Assembly: GCF_036016955.1 (NCBI RefSeq)
Contig: NZ_JAYWXI010000014.1
Location: forward strand, 1-53,284
Direction of reading: 5' to 3'
DNA length: 53,284 nt
Source: JAYWXI01 sp036016955
GTDB lineage: Bacteria > Bacteroidota > Bacteroidia > Flavobacteriales > Weeksellaceae
Shown: positions 28,229 to 36,696 of the stretch, one piece after another
Layout of the letters: each line of letters begins with the position of its first letter
Numbering within the stretch: the first letter of the stretch is position 1
The notes under the pieces: model-generated
The model's input: only the letters and a program-made list of their open reading frames with translations
Database searches by the model: none
Told to the model about the DNA's origin: nothing
Translations under genes and position numbers: made by a program

Positions 28229-28519
28229 ATGACAAAGGCAGAATTGGTAAACACCATCTCCAATAAGTTAGGGACGGAAAAAAACGAGACGCAGAAGATT
28301 ATCGAAGCGTTCATGCAGGAGATTAGAACTTCCATGTACAACGGAGATAACGTATATCTAAGAGGATTTGGGTCTTTCATCATCAAAACAAGAGCCGCCA
28401 AGACAGGAAGAAACATTTCCAAAAACACGGCCATCGAAATCCCAGCGCACAATATCCCGGCTTTTAAACCTTCCAAAAGCTTCGTGGAAAAAGTAAAAAC
28501 CAAAGTTGCGGTAAAATAA
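28229..28519 (+). CDS. HU-family DNA-binding protein
   Basis: A 96-residue nucleoid protein starting MTKAELVNTISNKLG. An ATG 60 bases earlier lies upstream of the promoter and is not the start. The beta-arm region GDNVYLRGFGSFIIKTRAAKTGRN and the motif NTAIEIPAHNIPAFKPSKSF are characteristic. It bends and compacts DNA as a dimer. It is probably transcribed with the 30-residue ribosomal-type protein downstream. Confidence 0.95.
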   Translation: MTKAELVNTISNKLGTEKNETQKIIEAFMQEIRTSMYNGDNVYLRGFGSFIIKTRAAKTGRNISKNTAIEIPAHNIPAFKPSKSFVEKVKTKVAVK

Positions 28520-28583
28520 ATCAAAAAAACAAATAAACAAGAGTATAGTTCATTTAATATTAACCTTTATAAATCTGTAGAAA

Positions 28584-28676
28584 ATGCCAAGCGGAAAGAA
28601 AAGAAAAAGACATAAGGTAGCGACACACAAGAGAAAAAAAAGAAGAAGAGCTAACAGACATAAGAAGAAAAAGTAA
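28584..28676 (+). CDS. 30-residue basic AURKAIP1/COX24-type ribosomal protein
   Basis: An extremely short gene of 30 codons. It encodes MPSGKKRKRHKVATHKRKKR followed by ten more mostly Arg/Lys residues. This KRKRHK...HKRKKRRR pattern is that of the AURKAIP1/COX24 domain, found in bacterial mini ribosomal proteins such as bS22 and in mitochondrial mS38 (from memory, not checked by search). It would bind 16S rRNA near the decoding region. It lies between HU and rng and is followed by its own strong terminator. Gene finders often miss it. Confidence 0.75.
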   Translation: MPSGKKRKRHKVATHKRKKRRRANRHKKKK

Positions 28677-28700
28677 TCTTCTGAGACGAAAAATACAAGA

Positions 28701-28738
28701 ATATAGTTGATGAAAATGCTTCATTAACTATATTTTTG
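28701..28738 (+). terminator. Strong intrinsic terminator
   Basis: A 14-bp stem with one G-U pair, ATATAGTTGATGAA (28701-28714) with TTCATTAACTATAT (28720-28733), has a 5-base loop and then TTTTTG. The tail also forms TATTTTTG (28731-28738), a possible -7 box for rng, so termination and re-initiation may share the same bases. Confidence 0.85.
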
Positions 28739-28778
28739 TTTACAACCTAATCAAATCATACTAACCCCTAAAAAGAGC

Positions 28779-30335
28779 ATGAAGAAAGAACTTATCATTT
28801 CTTACGAAAATGAACACACGAAGATCGCACTGCTCGAAGACGGTAGACTCTTTGAACTCCACGAAGAGGAGGATCATAACGAGTTCACCGTAGGTGATTT
28901 ATTTTTAGGACGGGTAAAAAAGTTAGCCCCTAACCTCAACGCGGCTTTTGTCAACATCGGGTACAGTAAAGACGCTTTCCTTCATTATCAGGATTTGGGC
29001 CCTGATTTTTTGAGTTATCAAAAATTTCTTAAAGACACCTTTGCGAAACGGATGCAAAGTGCAAGTCTAAAAAACTTTCAGGTTCAAAAAGAAATCGACA
29101 AAAACGGAACCATTGATCGGACCGTTGCCAAGGACGATACCGTTCTCATCCAGGTCACCAAGGAACCCATCTCCACCAAAGGCCCAAGAATTTCCACGCA
29201 AATTTCGCTTACCGGGCGTTTTTTGGTGCTGATTCCCTTTGACAACAAGGTCTCCATCTCCAAAAAAATAAAGAGTGCCGAAGACCGCGAACGCCTGAGA
29301 ACACTTATCGAAAGTATTAAGCCCGAAGGTTTCGGCGTCATCATCAGAACCGTCGCCGAAGGAAAAAAAGTGGCCGAACTCCACAACGACATGAACCAAC
29401 TCGTTCAAAAATGGGAGTCTACTTTCAAGAACATTCAAAAGCAAAAGATCCCGTCAAAAGTCTTGAGCGAGGAAGACAAAGCCTCAGCCATCTTAAGGGA
29501 TAATTTCAATCAGGATTTCACGGCCATCATCTGCGACGACGAAAAAATGACCGAAGACATCCGAAATTATTTGGAGGTTATCGCGCCAGAAAGGAAAAAC
29601 ATCGTGCAGTTCTACGACTCGCACATTCCTCTTTTGGAATATTACAACGTGGAAAAACAACTCAAGCAGAGTTTTGGAAAACACGTTAACATCCCGAGTT
29701 CTAAAGGAGCCTACTTAGTCATCGAGCACACCGAAGCCCTGCACGTGATCGACGTAAACTCCGGGCCGAGCATCACTTCGGCCACAACCAATAAGGAACA
29801 CGCCCTAAACGTAAATAAAATGGCCGCCACCGAAATCGCAAGACAGCTCCGTCTGCGGGACATGGGCGGTATCATTGTCGCCGATTTCATCGACATGCCA
29901 AATGCCGATCATCGTAAACAACTTTACGACCATCTCAGAGAGGAAATGAAACGGGATAAAGCCCGACACAAAATCCTCCCTCCGAGCAAATTTGGGCTGA
30001 TCCAAATCACCAGACAAAGGGTAAGACCCGAAAAACAGATTGAAACCAAGGAAGAAAACCCTAATGCCGATGGTGAAATACTTGCGCCCATTGTCATAAT
30101 CGAACGCATGGAAGAAGCCATCCGAAACATCATCCAAAACGAAAAAGGCAAACTCTACCTCCACGTGCACCCTTTCGTGGAAGCCTACCTGACCAAAGGA
30201 TTGAGCAGCATTCAGCTGAAATGGTTTCTTAAATACAAAAAATGGGTCACCATCATCCCAAGGGACAGCTTCAAGTACCTTGAGTTCAGGCTCTATAATG
30301 CCAAAAAAGAAGAACTCATGGGATACTCAAACTAA
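28779..30335 (+). CDS. rng: Ribonuclease E/G family protein
   Basis: A 518-residue endoribonuclease of the RNase G length. An S1-like domain lies at the start (GDLFLGRVKKLAPNLNAAFVNIG, about 41-63). A catalytic DNase I-like domain has VIEHTEALHVIDVNSG (with the Asp that binds Mg), and later GGIIVADFIDM and an RNase H-like subdomain. The C-terminal unstructured scaffold of RNase E is absent. It processes rRNA and degrades mRNA. The position next to the mini ribosomal protein fits a ribosome/RNA maturation cluster. Confidence 0.93.
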   Translation: MKKELIISYENEHTKIALLEDGRLFELHEEEDHNEFTVGDLFLGRVKKLAPNLNAAFVNIGYSKDAFLHYQDLGPDFLSYQKFLKDTFAKRMQSASLKNFQVQKEIDKNGTIDRTVAKDDTVLIQVTKEPISTKGPRISTQISLTGRFLVLIPFDNKVSISKKIKSAEDRERLRTLIESIKPEGFGVIIRTVAEGKKVAELHNDMNQLVQKWESTFKNIQKQKIPSKVLSEEDKASAILRDNFNQDFTAIICDDEKMTEDIRNYLEVIAPERKNIVQFYDSHIPLLEYYNVEKQLKQSFGKHVNIPSSKGAYLVIEHTEALHVIDVNSGPSITSATTNKEHALNVNKMAATEIARQLRLRDMGGIIVADFIDMPNADHRKQLYDHLREEMKRDKARHKILPPSKFGLIQITRQRVRPEKQIETKEENPNADGEILAPIVIIERMEEAIRNIIQNEKGKLYLHVHPFVEAYLTKGLSSIQLKWFLKYKKWVTIIPRDSFKYLEFRLYNAKKEELMGYSN

Positions 30336-30360
30336 CAGCAGGCCTCCTAAAAAAAACAAG

Positions 30361-30385
30361 GCATCCCCCGAAGGGATGCTTTTTT
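30361..30385 (+). terminator. Intrinsic terminator after rng
   Basis: A 7-bp stem, GCATCCC (30361-30367) with GGGATGC (30373-30379), is followed by six Ts. Confidence 0.88.
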
Positions 30386-30410
30386 AGTACCACTAAACAA
30401 ATAAAAACCG

Positions 30411-30418
30411 TAATTTTG
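30411..30418 (+). promoter_or_regulatory. -7 box at the ABC ATPase gene
   Basis: TAATTTTG matches TAnnTTTG and ends only 4 bases before the ATG at 30423. Transcription would start at or inside the start codon, so the message may be leaderless, or the box may be fortuitous. Confidence 0.45.
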
Positions 30419-30422
30419 CGCT

Positions 30423-31364
30423 ATGCTTTTGGAAATTAAAAATTTACACTTTGCCTATTCCCCCGAAAAAAAATTATTCACCAACCTGAATCTCCGGATC
30501 GGAAAGGGTAAAATCGTTGCTTTGGCGGGCGAAAGCGGCTGTGGCAAATCAACCCTTTTGAGTTTAATTTACGGCCTATACGACTGGGATCAGGGAAGCA
30601 TCATTTTCGAAGGCACTCCCCTCATGGGCCCCAAAGGCAATATTGTTCCCGGTGAACAAAACATGAAATTTGTGGCTCAAAATTACGACCTGATGCCGTA
30701 TTCTACCGTTTACGATAACGTCGGAAAATACCTTTCCAACATCGACCTGAAAGCCAAACGTAACCACGTTATGGAGCTTCTCGAATTGGTGGATTTAACC
30801 GATTATGCGGACGTAAAACCCAAATTTCTCAGCGGCGGTCAACAGCAGCGCGTCGCTATTGCCCGCGCATTATCGGTGCTTCCCAAAATGCTTCTATTGG
30901 ACGAACCCTTCTCTAATTTGGATTTTCCCAGAAAAATAGAACTCCGCGAGAAGCTGTTCGGCTACGCTAAAAAACATGACATTGCCATTATCATTTCCAC
31001 CCATGACATTCAGGAAATCATGCCGTGGCTGGATCAAATCATCATCCTTCAGGACGGAAGACTCATCCAAAACGATTCGCCCGAAGAAACCTACCTTGCC
31101 CCGTACAACGACTATGTCGCCAAACTCTTCGGCGAAGTCAATATTCTGACCGAAGCGCAACAACGCCAACTCAACGCCCCCAAGCGTTACCTCTTTCCCG
31201 AAGACCTTGAGCTTTCCGAAAACGGTCTAAATGCTACCGTTACCGAAAGCCGTTTTGCCGGCAGCCATTACCGCACCCGCATTTCATGCCAAGATATCCC
31301 ACTCCTGATGCACTCTCCTACGGCCCTATCGGGAAACATCACCCTAAAATTTAGAACCCTCTAA
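30423..31364 (+). CDS. ABC transporter ATP-binding protein
   Basis: A 313-residue ATPase. Walker A is GESGCGKST (about 37-45), the Q-loop is FVAQNYDLMPYSTV, the signature is LSGGQQQRVAIARAL, Walker B is LLLDEPFSNLD and the switch His is in STHD. From about 235 a C-terminal extension of some 75 residues resembles the TOBE-like regulatory part of spermidine/iron/molybdate importers. No permease or binding protein is encoded nearby, so it is an orphan ATPase whose partner and substrate are unknown. Confidence 0.88.
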   Translation: MLLEIKNLHFAYSPEKKLFTNLNLRIGKGKIVALAGESGCGKSTLLSLIYGLYDWDQGSIIFEGTPLMGPKGNIVPGEQNMKFVAQNYDLMPYSTVYDNVGKYLSNIDLKAKRNHVMELLELVDLTDYADVKPKFLSGGQQQRVAIARALSVLPKMLLLDEPFSNLDFPRKIELREKLFGYAKKHDIAIIISTHDIQEIMPWLDQIIILQDGRLIQNDSPEETYLAPYNDYVAKLFGEVNILTEAQQRQLNAPKRYLFPEDLELSENGLNATVTESRFAGSHYRTRISCQDIPLLMHSPTALSGNITLKFRTL

Positions 31365-31369
31365 ATCTA

Positions 31370-31415
31370 AAAAAGCCTACTTCTCCCGATAGCATAAACG
31401 ACTGGAGAAGCAGGC
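31370..31415 (-). terminator. Terminator between convergent ABC and phnA genes
   Basis: A 12-base stem with one mismatch pairs GCCTACTTCTCC (31375-31386) with GGAGAAGCAGGC (31404-31415). The T-run is on the minus strand side, so it serves mainly phnA. Confidence 0.65.
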
Positions 31416-31440
31416 TGTCCGATTAAAAAAATTGGTCTTT

Positions 31441-31773
31441 CTAAGCCTTTTTAACAAATTCCGATTTCAGTGCCATCGACCCAAATCCGTCGATTTTACA
31501 ATCGATATTATGATCCGAATCGGGACGCAACCGAATATTTTTCACTTTAGTACCAGCTTTTACAGGCTTAGGAGCCCCTTTCACGGGAAGGTCTTTTATC
31601 ACCACCACAGAGTCCCCATTGGAAAGCTCGTTGCCATTACTATCAAAAACCTTATCCTCATTCCCAACTTCCGCAGGATCAAACTCATGGAAACATTGGG
31701 AACAAACCAAAAGGTTGTCTTGTTCATACGTGTACTCGCTACCACATTTTGGGCAAGGCATTAATTCGCTCAT
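31441..31773 (-). CDS. PhnA/YjdM zinc-ribbon protein
   Basis: A 110-residue protein. The N-terminal zinc ribbon has CPKCGSEYTYE and CSQC (Cys pairs at about 7/10 and 25/28), followed by the PhnA SH3-like domain (NGDSVVVIKDLPVKG). Despite the historical link to alkylphosphonates, the role is unclear. A -7 box TATCTTTG on the minus strand (31790-31797) precedes it. It is convergent with the ABC ATPase gene. Confidence 0.9.
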   Translation of the reverse strand: MSELMPCPKCGSEYTYEQDNLLVCSQCFHEFDPAEVGNEDKVFDSNGNELSNGDSVVVIKDLPVKGAPKPVKAGTKVKNIRLRPDSDHNIDCKIDGFGSMALKSEFVKKA

Positions 31774-31948
31774 TCTTCGTTTTTTTTTGCAAAGATATGA
31801 TTTTATGACGAGCTTCCCTTTCCCCTAAGGGAAGTTTCCCTCCGCAGGAGAGTTTAATCTAAATAAAACCGTATTTTTGCATCGCTAATCCCGTAGAAAA
31901 AAGCCAAATTTTTCCACGGAGCTATTTATTAATCAAAAATCCCCGGTC

Positions 31949-33154
31949 ATGGAACTAATACACCGCAATCTCCTCATAGGAATACACGATGCCCTGAATG
32001 AAACCTTTTTCGAAAAAAACAAATACGCCGACAAAGTCATCGAAAGACTCCTAAAAGACCATAAAAAATGGGGAAGTCAGGATCGTGCCGTCGTATCGGA
32101 AATCTTCTACAACATCATTCGTTGGCGCAAGCGTCTGGAATACTACATGGGAGAAGGCGTAAAACCCTCCAACCTCTACAAACTAATATTGGCCTACCTG
32201 CTATGGAGCGAAACCCGCTACAAAAAGTTCGAAGAATTCGACGGCATTAAAACCGCCGACATACTGACTAAACTAAAAAAAGGAACCCTTCCCACCAAGG
32301 CCATAGAACACTCCATCCCCGAATGGCTTGCCGAAACCCTCGAAAAAGAACTCGGCCCCCAATGGGAAAAGGAAATGACCGCTCTAAACGAACAAGCCCC
32401 CACCGTATTGCGCGCCAATACACTGAAAACGTCTGCAAGGGAACTAGTCGACGAGTTAAAGGAAGAAAACGTGGAAAGCTTCACTCTCCGCCACTATCCC
32501 GATGCCGTACAACTGGAAGAGAAAAAGAATGTTTTTCTCACTTCCGCCTTCAAAGACGGCCTTTTTGAAGTGCAAGATGCCAGCTCCCAAAAAATAGGCG
32601 AAATGCTCGACGTAAAAGAAGGGCAAAGAGTGGTTGATGCGTGTGCCGGAGCCGGAGGAAAAACCCTACACCTCGCAGCCCTCATGCGAAACAAAGGGCA
32701 GATTATCGCTCTAGACATCTTCGATTGGAAACTGGCCGAACTAAAACGCCGAGCCAAAAGAGCCGGAGCCCATAACATCGAAACCCGTCTAATCACCGAC
32801 AATAAAGTCATCAAAAGACTTCACGAAAAGGCCGACCGCCTGCTGATTGATGCCCCTTGCTCCGGATTAGGCGTACTGAAAAGAAATCCCGATAGTAAAT
32901 GGAAAATCGACCAAGCCTTTATCGACCGTATTAAAAACGAACAGCAACAAATCCTCCAAGACTATTCCAAAATACTAAAAAAAGGCGGAAAAATGATTTA
33001 CGCTACTTGCTCCATCCTTCCCAGCGAAAACGGCAAGCAAGTGCAAACCTTTCTTGAAAACAATCCCGACTTTGCGCTGATAAAAGACCAAAACATCATG
33101 CCAAGCGAAGGATACGACGGATTTTACATGGCTCTCATTGAGCGAAAAGCCTGA
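31949..33154 (+). CDS. RsmB/NOP-family 16S rRNA m5C methyltransferase
   Basis: A 401-residue SAM-dependent RNA methyltransferase. The N-terminal helical RNA-binding region covers about 1-150. The Rossmann part has motif I DACAGAGGKTLHLAALM (about 229-245), ALDIFDWKL, the release Cys in DAPCSGLGVLKRNPDSKW (about 304-321) and the catalytic Cys in YATCSILPSENG (about 350-361). It forms 5-methylcytosine in rRNA. RsmB is likeliest, although the N-terminal NusB domain is divergent. A TATTTTTG -7 box lies upstream around 31871. Confidence 0.88.
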   Translation: MELIHRNLLIGIHDALNETFFEKNKYADKVIERLLKDHKKWGSQDRAVVSEIFYNIIRWRKRLEYYMGEGVKPSNLYKLILAYLLWSETRYKKFEEFDGIKTADILTKLKKGTLPTKAIEHSIPEWLAETLEKELGPQWEKEMTALNEQAPTVLRANTLKTSARELVDELKEENVESFTLRHYPDAVQLEEKKNVFLTSAFKDGLFEVQDASSQKIGEMLDVKEGQRVVDACAGAGGKTLHLAALMRNKGQIIALDIFDWKLAELKRRAKRAGAHNIETRLITDNKVIKRLHEKADRLLIDAPCSGLGVLKRNPDSKWKIDQAFIDRIKNEQQQILQDYSKILKKGGKMIYATCSILPSENGKQVQTFLENNPDFALIKDQNIMPSEGYDGFYMALIERKA

Positions 33155-33266
33155 TTTTTTAGATTGTAAATTTAACGGCATTCATCTAAATCCGACTTTC
33201 AAACTTAATCGAGTCAAACCATTTGAATATTTTTGTACCACACATTAACCCAATAAAACCCTATCT

Positions 33267-33572
33267 ATGAACAAACATTATTTGATGTCTAAAATGAAAT
33301 CCACCGGAACAGCTTACCTCTGCTGGTTTTTCCTTGGATGCCATTATGCTTACCTTGGAAGATGGGGACTGCAAATCTTATACTGGATCACCTTTGGAGG
33401 AATGGGAATTTGGGCGTTAATTGACTTATTCCTTATGCCATCCAAGGTTAACGCTCACAATCTGGCCATCGCTAGGCAAATAGACCTCATAGAGAAAAAA
33501 GAACAAGAGGAGGCTTACGCAAGAAATATGGCCTTACTTAACGCTGCAAATCAAAACAGACCTACCGAATAA
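33267..33572 (+). CDS. TM2-domain membrane protein
   Basis: A 101-residue protein with two transmembrane helices (about 16-34 and 38-57) joined by a short glycine-rich turn. The TM2 pattern CWFFLGCHYAYLGRWGLQILY...GGMGIWALIDLFLMP is clear. A charged cytosolic tail (about 62-101) follows. The function of TM2 proteins is not settled. It appears monocistronic. Confidence 0.85.
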   Translation: MNKHYLMSKMKSTGTAYLCWFFLGCHYAYLGRWGLQILYWITFGGMGIWALIDLFLMPSKVNAHNLAIARQIDLIEKKEQEEAYARNMALLNAANQNRPTE

Positions 33573-33970
33573 AAACAAAAGCTGCGCTAATACGTATCGG
33601 AACAAGATAAAATTGAATTTCTGAGTCAAAACTTGAAAATTCAGAGGTTTCTTTTTTTTCAAAAATCAATAGTATTACCGTATCGGTTTTCGCCCTATCT
33701 TTCAAAATTTTATTCGAACATTCTCGAAAACAAGCCCGCTCTTTCATTGATTCAAAAGGTGGGCTTGTTTGCTATTCCCTTAATCCGCACAACCAAATTA
33801 AAAAAAATCACCCAACTAAAAAAAATCAACTCAAAACGCTTTCATTAAATAGAAAAGTTAAAAAAATTAATACAAAATCTATTTTTAAGTAATAATTTTA
33901 ACTTTTAATTCCTTTGATTTTTATTTTATACACAAACTCCATAATATTGCAAAAATAAAAATCAAAAATC
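33573..33970. other. Gene-free stretch between TM2 gene and asnB
   Basis: About 400 bases that are A+T-rich, especially the last 150, which are mostly A and T runs. The one structure is an inverted repeat, AAACAAGCCC (33728-33737) with GGGCTTGTTT (33761-33770), a probable bidirectional terminator. TAATATTG near 33942 is one base off a -7 box and may serve asnB. The short open frames here have no coding character. Confidence 0.6.
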
Positions 33971-35653
33971 ATGTGCGGAATCGTATGCCTGTTTGAGGCC
34001 AAACAAAATACCGAAGCTCTAAGACCCCAAATACTGGAAATGTCAAAAAAAATCCGCCACCGAGGTCCGGATTGGAGCGGCGTTTATCAACACGAAAAAG
34101 TGTTGTTCTCTCACGAAAGACTGGCCATCGTCGATCCCTCTTCAGGGAAGCAGCCTTTATTTTCAGAAGATCAAACCCTCGTTTTAGCAGTCAATGGCGA
34201 GATTTACAACCATCGGGAACTGCGAAGCGAATTTCCCGATTACCCTTTCCAAACCGAGTCGGACTGCGAAGTTCTCCTGCCACTCTACCGCAAATACGGA
34301 AAAGGATTGGTGGAGAAGCTCAACGGCATATTTGCTTTTGCCATTTACGACACCCTAAACGACACCTACCTCATTGCACGGGACCACATGGGAGTATGCC
34401 CTCTGTATCACGGAAGGGACAAACAAGGAAACTATTACGTCGCTTCCGAGCTTAAAGCATTGGAAGGCGTCTGTAACACGATTGAATCCTTCCTTCCCGG
34501 ACACTTAGTGTATTCCAGCGACGGACCTCAACTCCAAAAATGGTATCAAAGAGAGTGGGAAGACTATGCCAACGTCAAAGACCTCAATACCGACTTCAAA
34601 GCTCTTCGTAAAGGGTTGGAAGAAGCCGTTCATCGCCAGCTAATGAGCGATGTTCCTTACGGAGTTTTACTCTCTGGCGGGTTAGATTCGTCCATCATCG
34701 CCGCTATCGCCGCCAAATTTGCCCGACAAAGAATCGAAAGCAACGACACGCAGGAAGCCTGGTATCCCCGATTGCACAGTTTTGCCGTAGGTTTGAAAGG
34801 GTCCCCCGATTTAGCCGCCGCCCAAAAAGCCGCAGAGCACATCGGATCCGTCCATCATGAAATTCATTTTACCATTCAGGAAGGGCTGGATGCCCTTAGA
34901 GACGTAATCTACCATCTGGAAACCTATGACGTAACCACCGTACGGGCTTCCACTCCGATGTATCTCATGGCTCGCGTCATCAAATCGATGGGAATCAAAA
35001 TGGTGCTTTCAGGCGAAGGTTCCGATGAACTTTTCGGAGGTTACCTCTATTTCCACAAAGCCCCGAATGCCAAAGAATTCCACGACGAAACCGTAAGGAA
35101 ATTAGGCAAACTCCATTTATACGACTGCCTGCGCGCCAACAAAGCCCTGATGGCTTGGGGAATCGAAGGAAGAGTTCCTTTTTTAGACAAAGACTTCATG
35201 GAAGTAGCCATGAGCATCAACCCCAAAGACAAAATGGTGGACCGCACCAAAGGAAAAATCGAAAAATGGGTGTTGCGTAAAGCTTTTGAAGACCTCCTGC
35301 CCGAAACCATTGCATGGCGACAGAAAGAGCAATTCAGCGACGGCGTGGGTTACACCTGGATTGATACCTTAAAAGCCATTGCCGAAAAAGAAGTTTCCGA
35401 CGAAATGATGGCCAACGCCCGGTTCCGTTTCCCGGTGAACACGCCTCAAAATAAAGAAGAATACCGCTACAGAAGCCTCTTTGAGGAACTCTTCCCAAGC
35501 GAGGCCGCCGCCGCTACCGTCCCTTCGGTTCCTTCGGTTGCCTGCTCCACCCCCGTGGCTTTAGAATGGGACGAAGCCTTCAAAAAAATGAACGACCCCA
35601 GCGGTAGAGCCGTAACCAACGTCCACGAAGAAGCCTATCATACCAACGGTTAA
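33971..35653 (+). CDS. asnB: Asparagine synthetase B, glutamine-hydrolysing
   Basis: A 560-residue AsnB. It makes asparagine from aspartate, ATP and glutamine. After Met removal Cys2 (MCGIVCLFEA) is the glutaminase nucleophile, and RGPDWSG, NGEIYNH and SDCEVLLPLY complete the class II amidotransferase domain (to about 205). The synthetase domain carries the PP-loop LLSGGLDSSIIAAIA (about 232-246) and SGEGSDELFGGYLYFHKAP. Length fits the family. It ends with a hairpin (CCTGCC/GGCAGG, 35682-35700). Confidence 0.97.
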   Translation: MCGIVCLFEAKQNTEALRPQILEMSKKIRHRGPDWSGVYQHEKVLFSHERLAIVDPSSGKQPLFSEDQTLVLAVNGEIYNHRELRSEFPDYPFQTESDCEVLLPLYRKYGKGLVEKLNGIFAFAIYDTLNDTYLIARDHMGVCPLYHGRDKQGNYYVASELKALEGVCNTIESFLPGHLVYSSDGPQLQKWYQREWEDYANVKDLNTDFKALRKGLEEAVHRQLMSDVPYGVLLSGGLDSSIIAAIAAKFARQRIESNDTQEAWYPRLHSFAVGLKGSPDLAAAQKAAEHIGSVHHEIHFTIQEGLDALRDVIYHLETYDVTTVRASTPMYLMARVIKSMGIKMVLSGEGSDELFGGYLYFHKAPNAKEFHDETVRKLGKLHLYDCLRANKALMAWGIEGRVPFLDKDFMEVAMSINPKDKMVDRTKGKIEKWVLRKAFEDLLPETIAWRQKEQFSDGVGYTWIDTLKAIAEKEVSDEMMANARFRFPVNTPQNKEEYRYRSLFEELFPSEAAAATVPSVPSVACSTPVALEWDEAFKKMNDPSGRAVTNVHEEAYHTNG

Positions 35654-35681
35654 AATTTTCAACACTAAAAACATAGTCCTG

Positions 35682-35706
35682 CCCAACTCCAAAAGGCAGG
35701 ATTTTG
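35682..35706 (+). terminator. Terminator after asnB
   Basis: A CCTGCC and GGCAGG stem, followed by ATTTTGC, sits 30 bases after the asnB stop. The T-run is weak. Confidence 0.55.
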
Positions 35707-35787
35707 CATTAAATCCACCTAAGTTCGGAAACAAATCTCCCTTACTAAACTTAAAAAAACTATTTTTGCAAAAACATCATCATCATT

Positions 35788-36663
35788 ATGGCAAAAGTAA
35801 AAATCGGCACAGTGCAAATGAGTTGTGTGAAAGATAAACAGAAAAACCTAAACAAAGCAATTGAAAAAATAAAAGAAGCGGCGAAAAAAGGAGCCCAAAT
35901 CGTATGCCTCCAAGAACTTTTCACCTCGCTTTATTTCTGCGACGTGGAAGACTACGACAATTTCGATTTAGCCGAACCCATCCCCGGCCCCTCCACCGAA
36001 GCCCTGAGCCAAGTCGCTCGCGAATTGGGCGTGGTCATCATCGCCTCCCTGTTCGAAAAAAGAGCGGAAGGCCTTTACCACAATACCTCGGCCGTCATTG
36101 ATGCCGACGGAACCTACCTCGGAAAATACCGCAAAATGCATATCCCGGACGACCCCGCCTTCTACGAAAAATTTTATTTCACACCAGGAGATTTGGGGTA
36201 CAAAATATTCCCTACCAAATTCGGAAAAGTCGGCGTACTGATCTGTTGGGACCAATGGTATCCGGAAGCCTCCAGAATCACCGCATTGAAAGGGGCCGAC
36301 ATTCTTTTTTACCCTACCGCCATCGGCTGGGCCACCGATCAAGACGAAGAAACCAATAAAGACCAATACAATGCTTGGCAAACCATTCAACGTTCCCATG
36401 CCGTCGCTAATGGACTTCCCGTCGTTTCGGTCAACCGTGTGGGATACGAACAAGACGGCGCCATGAAGTTCTGGGGCGGGAGTTTCGTAGCCAATGCGCA
36501 AGGAAAGCTGCTCTATCTCGCTTCCCACGACCAAGAGGAAGTAGAGGTAACTGAAGTAGATCTTTCACAAACCGATTATTTCAGAAAGCATTGGCCCTTC
36601 CTCAGAGACCGAAGAATAGACTCCTACCAACCCATCACCAAACGTTTCTTGGACGAGGATTAA
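35788..36663 (+). CDS. aguB: N-carbamoylputrescine amidase
   Basis: A 291-residue nitrilase-superfamily amidohydrolase. It cleaves N-carbamoylputrescine to putrescine, CO2 and ammonia. The catalytic triad is visible: Glu in VCLQELFTS (about 41-49), Lys in KYRKMHIPDD and Cys in LICWDQWYPEA (about 150-160). A TATTTTTG -7 box lies at 35761-35768. It is paired with agmatine deiminase 33 bases downstream, so the two genes together make putrescine from agmatine. Confidence 0.95.
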   Translation: MAKVKIGTVQMSCVKDKQKNLNKAIEKIKEAAKKGAQIVCLQELFTSLYFCDVEDYDNFDLAEPIPGPSTEALSQVARELGVVIIASLFEKRAEGLYHNTSAVIDADGTYLGKYRKMHIPDDPAFYEKFYFTPGDLGYKIFPTKFGKVGVLICWDQWYPEASRITALKGADILFYPTAIGWATDQDEETNKDQYNAWQTIQRSHAVANGLPVVSVNRVGYEQDGAMKFWGGSFVANAQGKLLYLASHDQEEVEVTEVDLSQTDYFRKHWPFLRDRRIDSYQPITKRFLDED

Positions 36664-36696
36664 CCCTACTTCTCACCCCAAAATAAAACCTGTAAA

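Noticed and set aside
33633..33848. A 71-codon open frame upstream of asnB
   Set aside because: It passes through the terminator hairpin at 33728-33770 and ends in poly-Lys/Asn-like AT runs. Not a gene.
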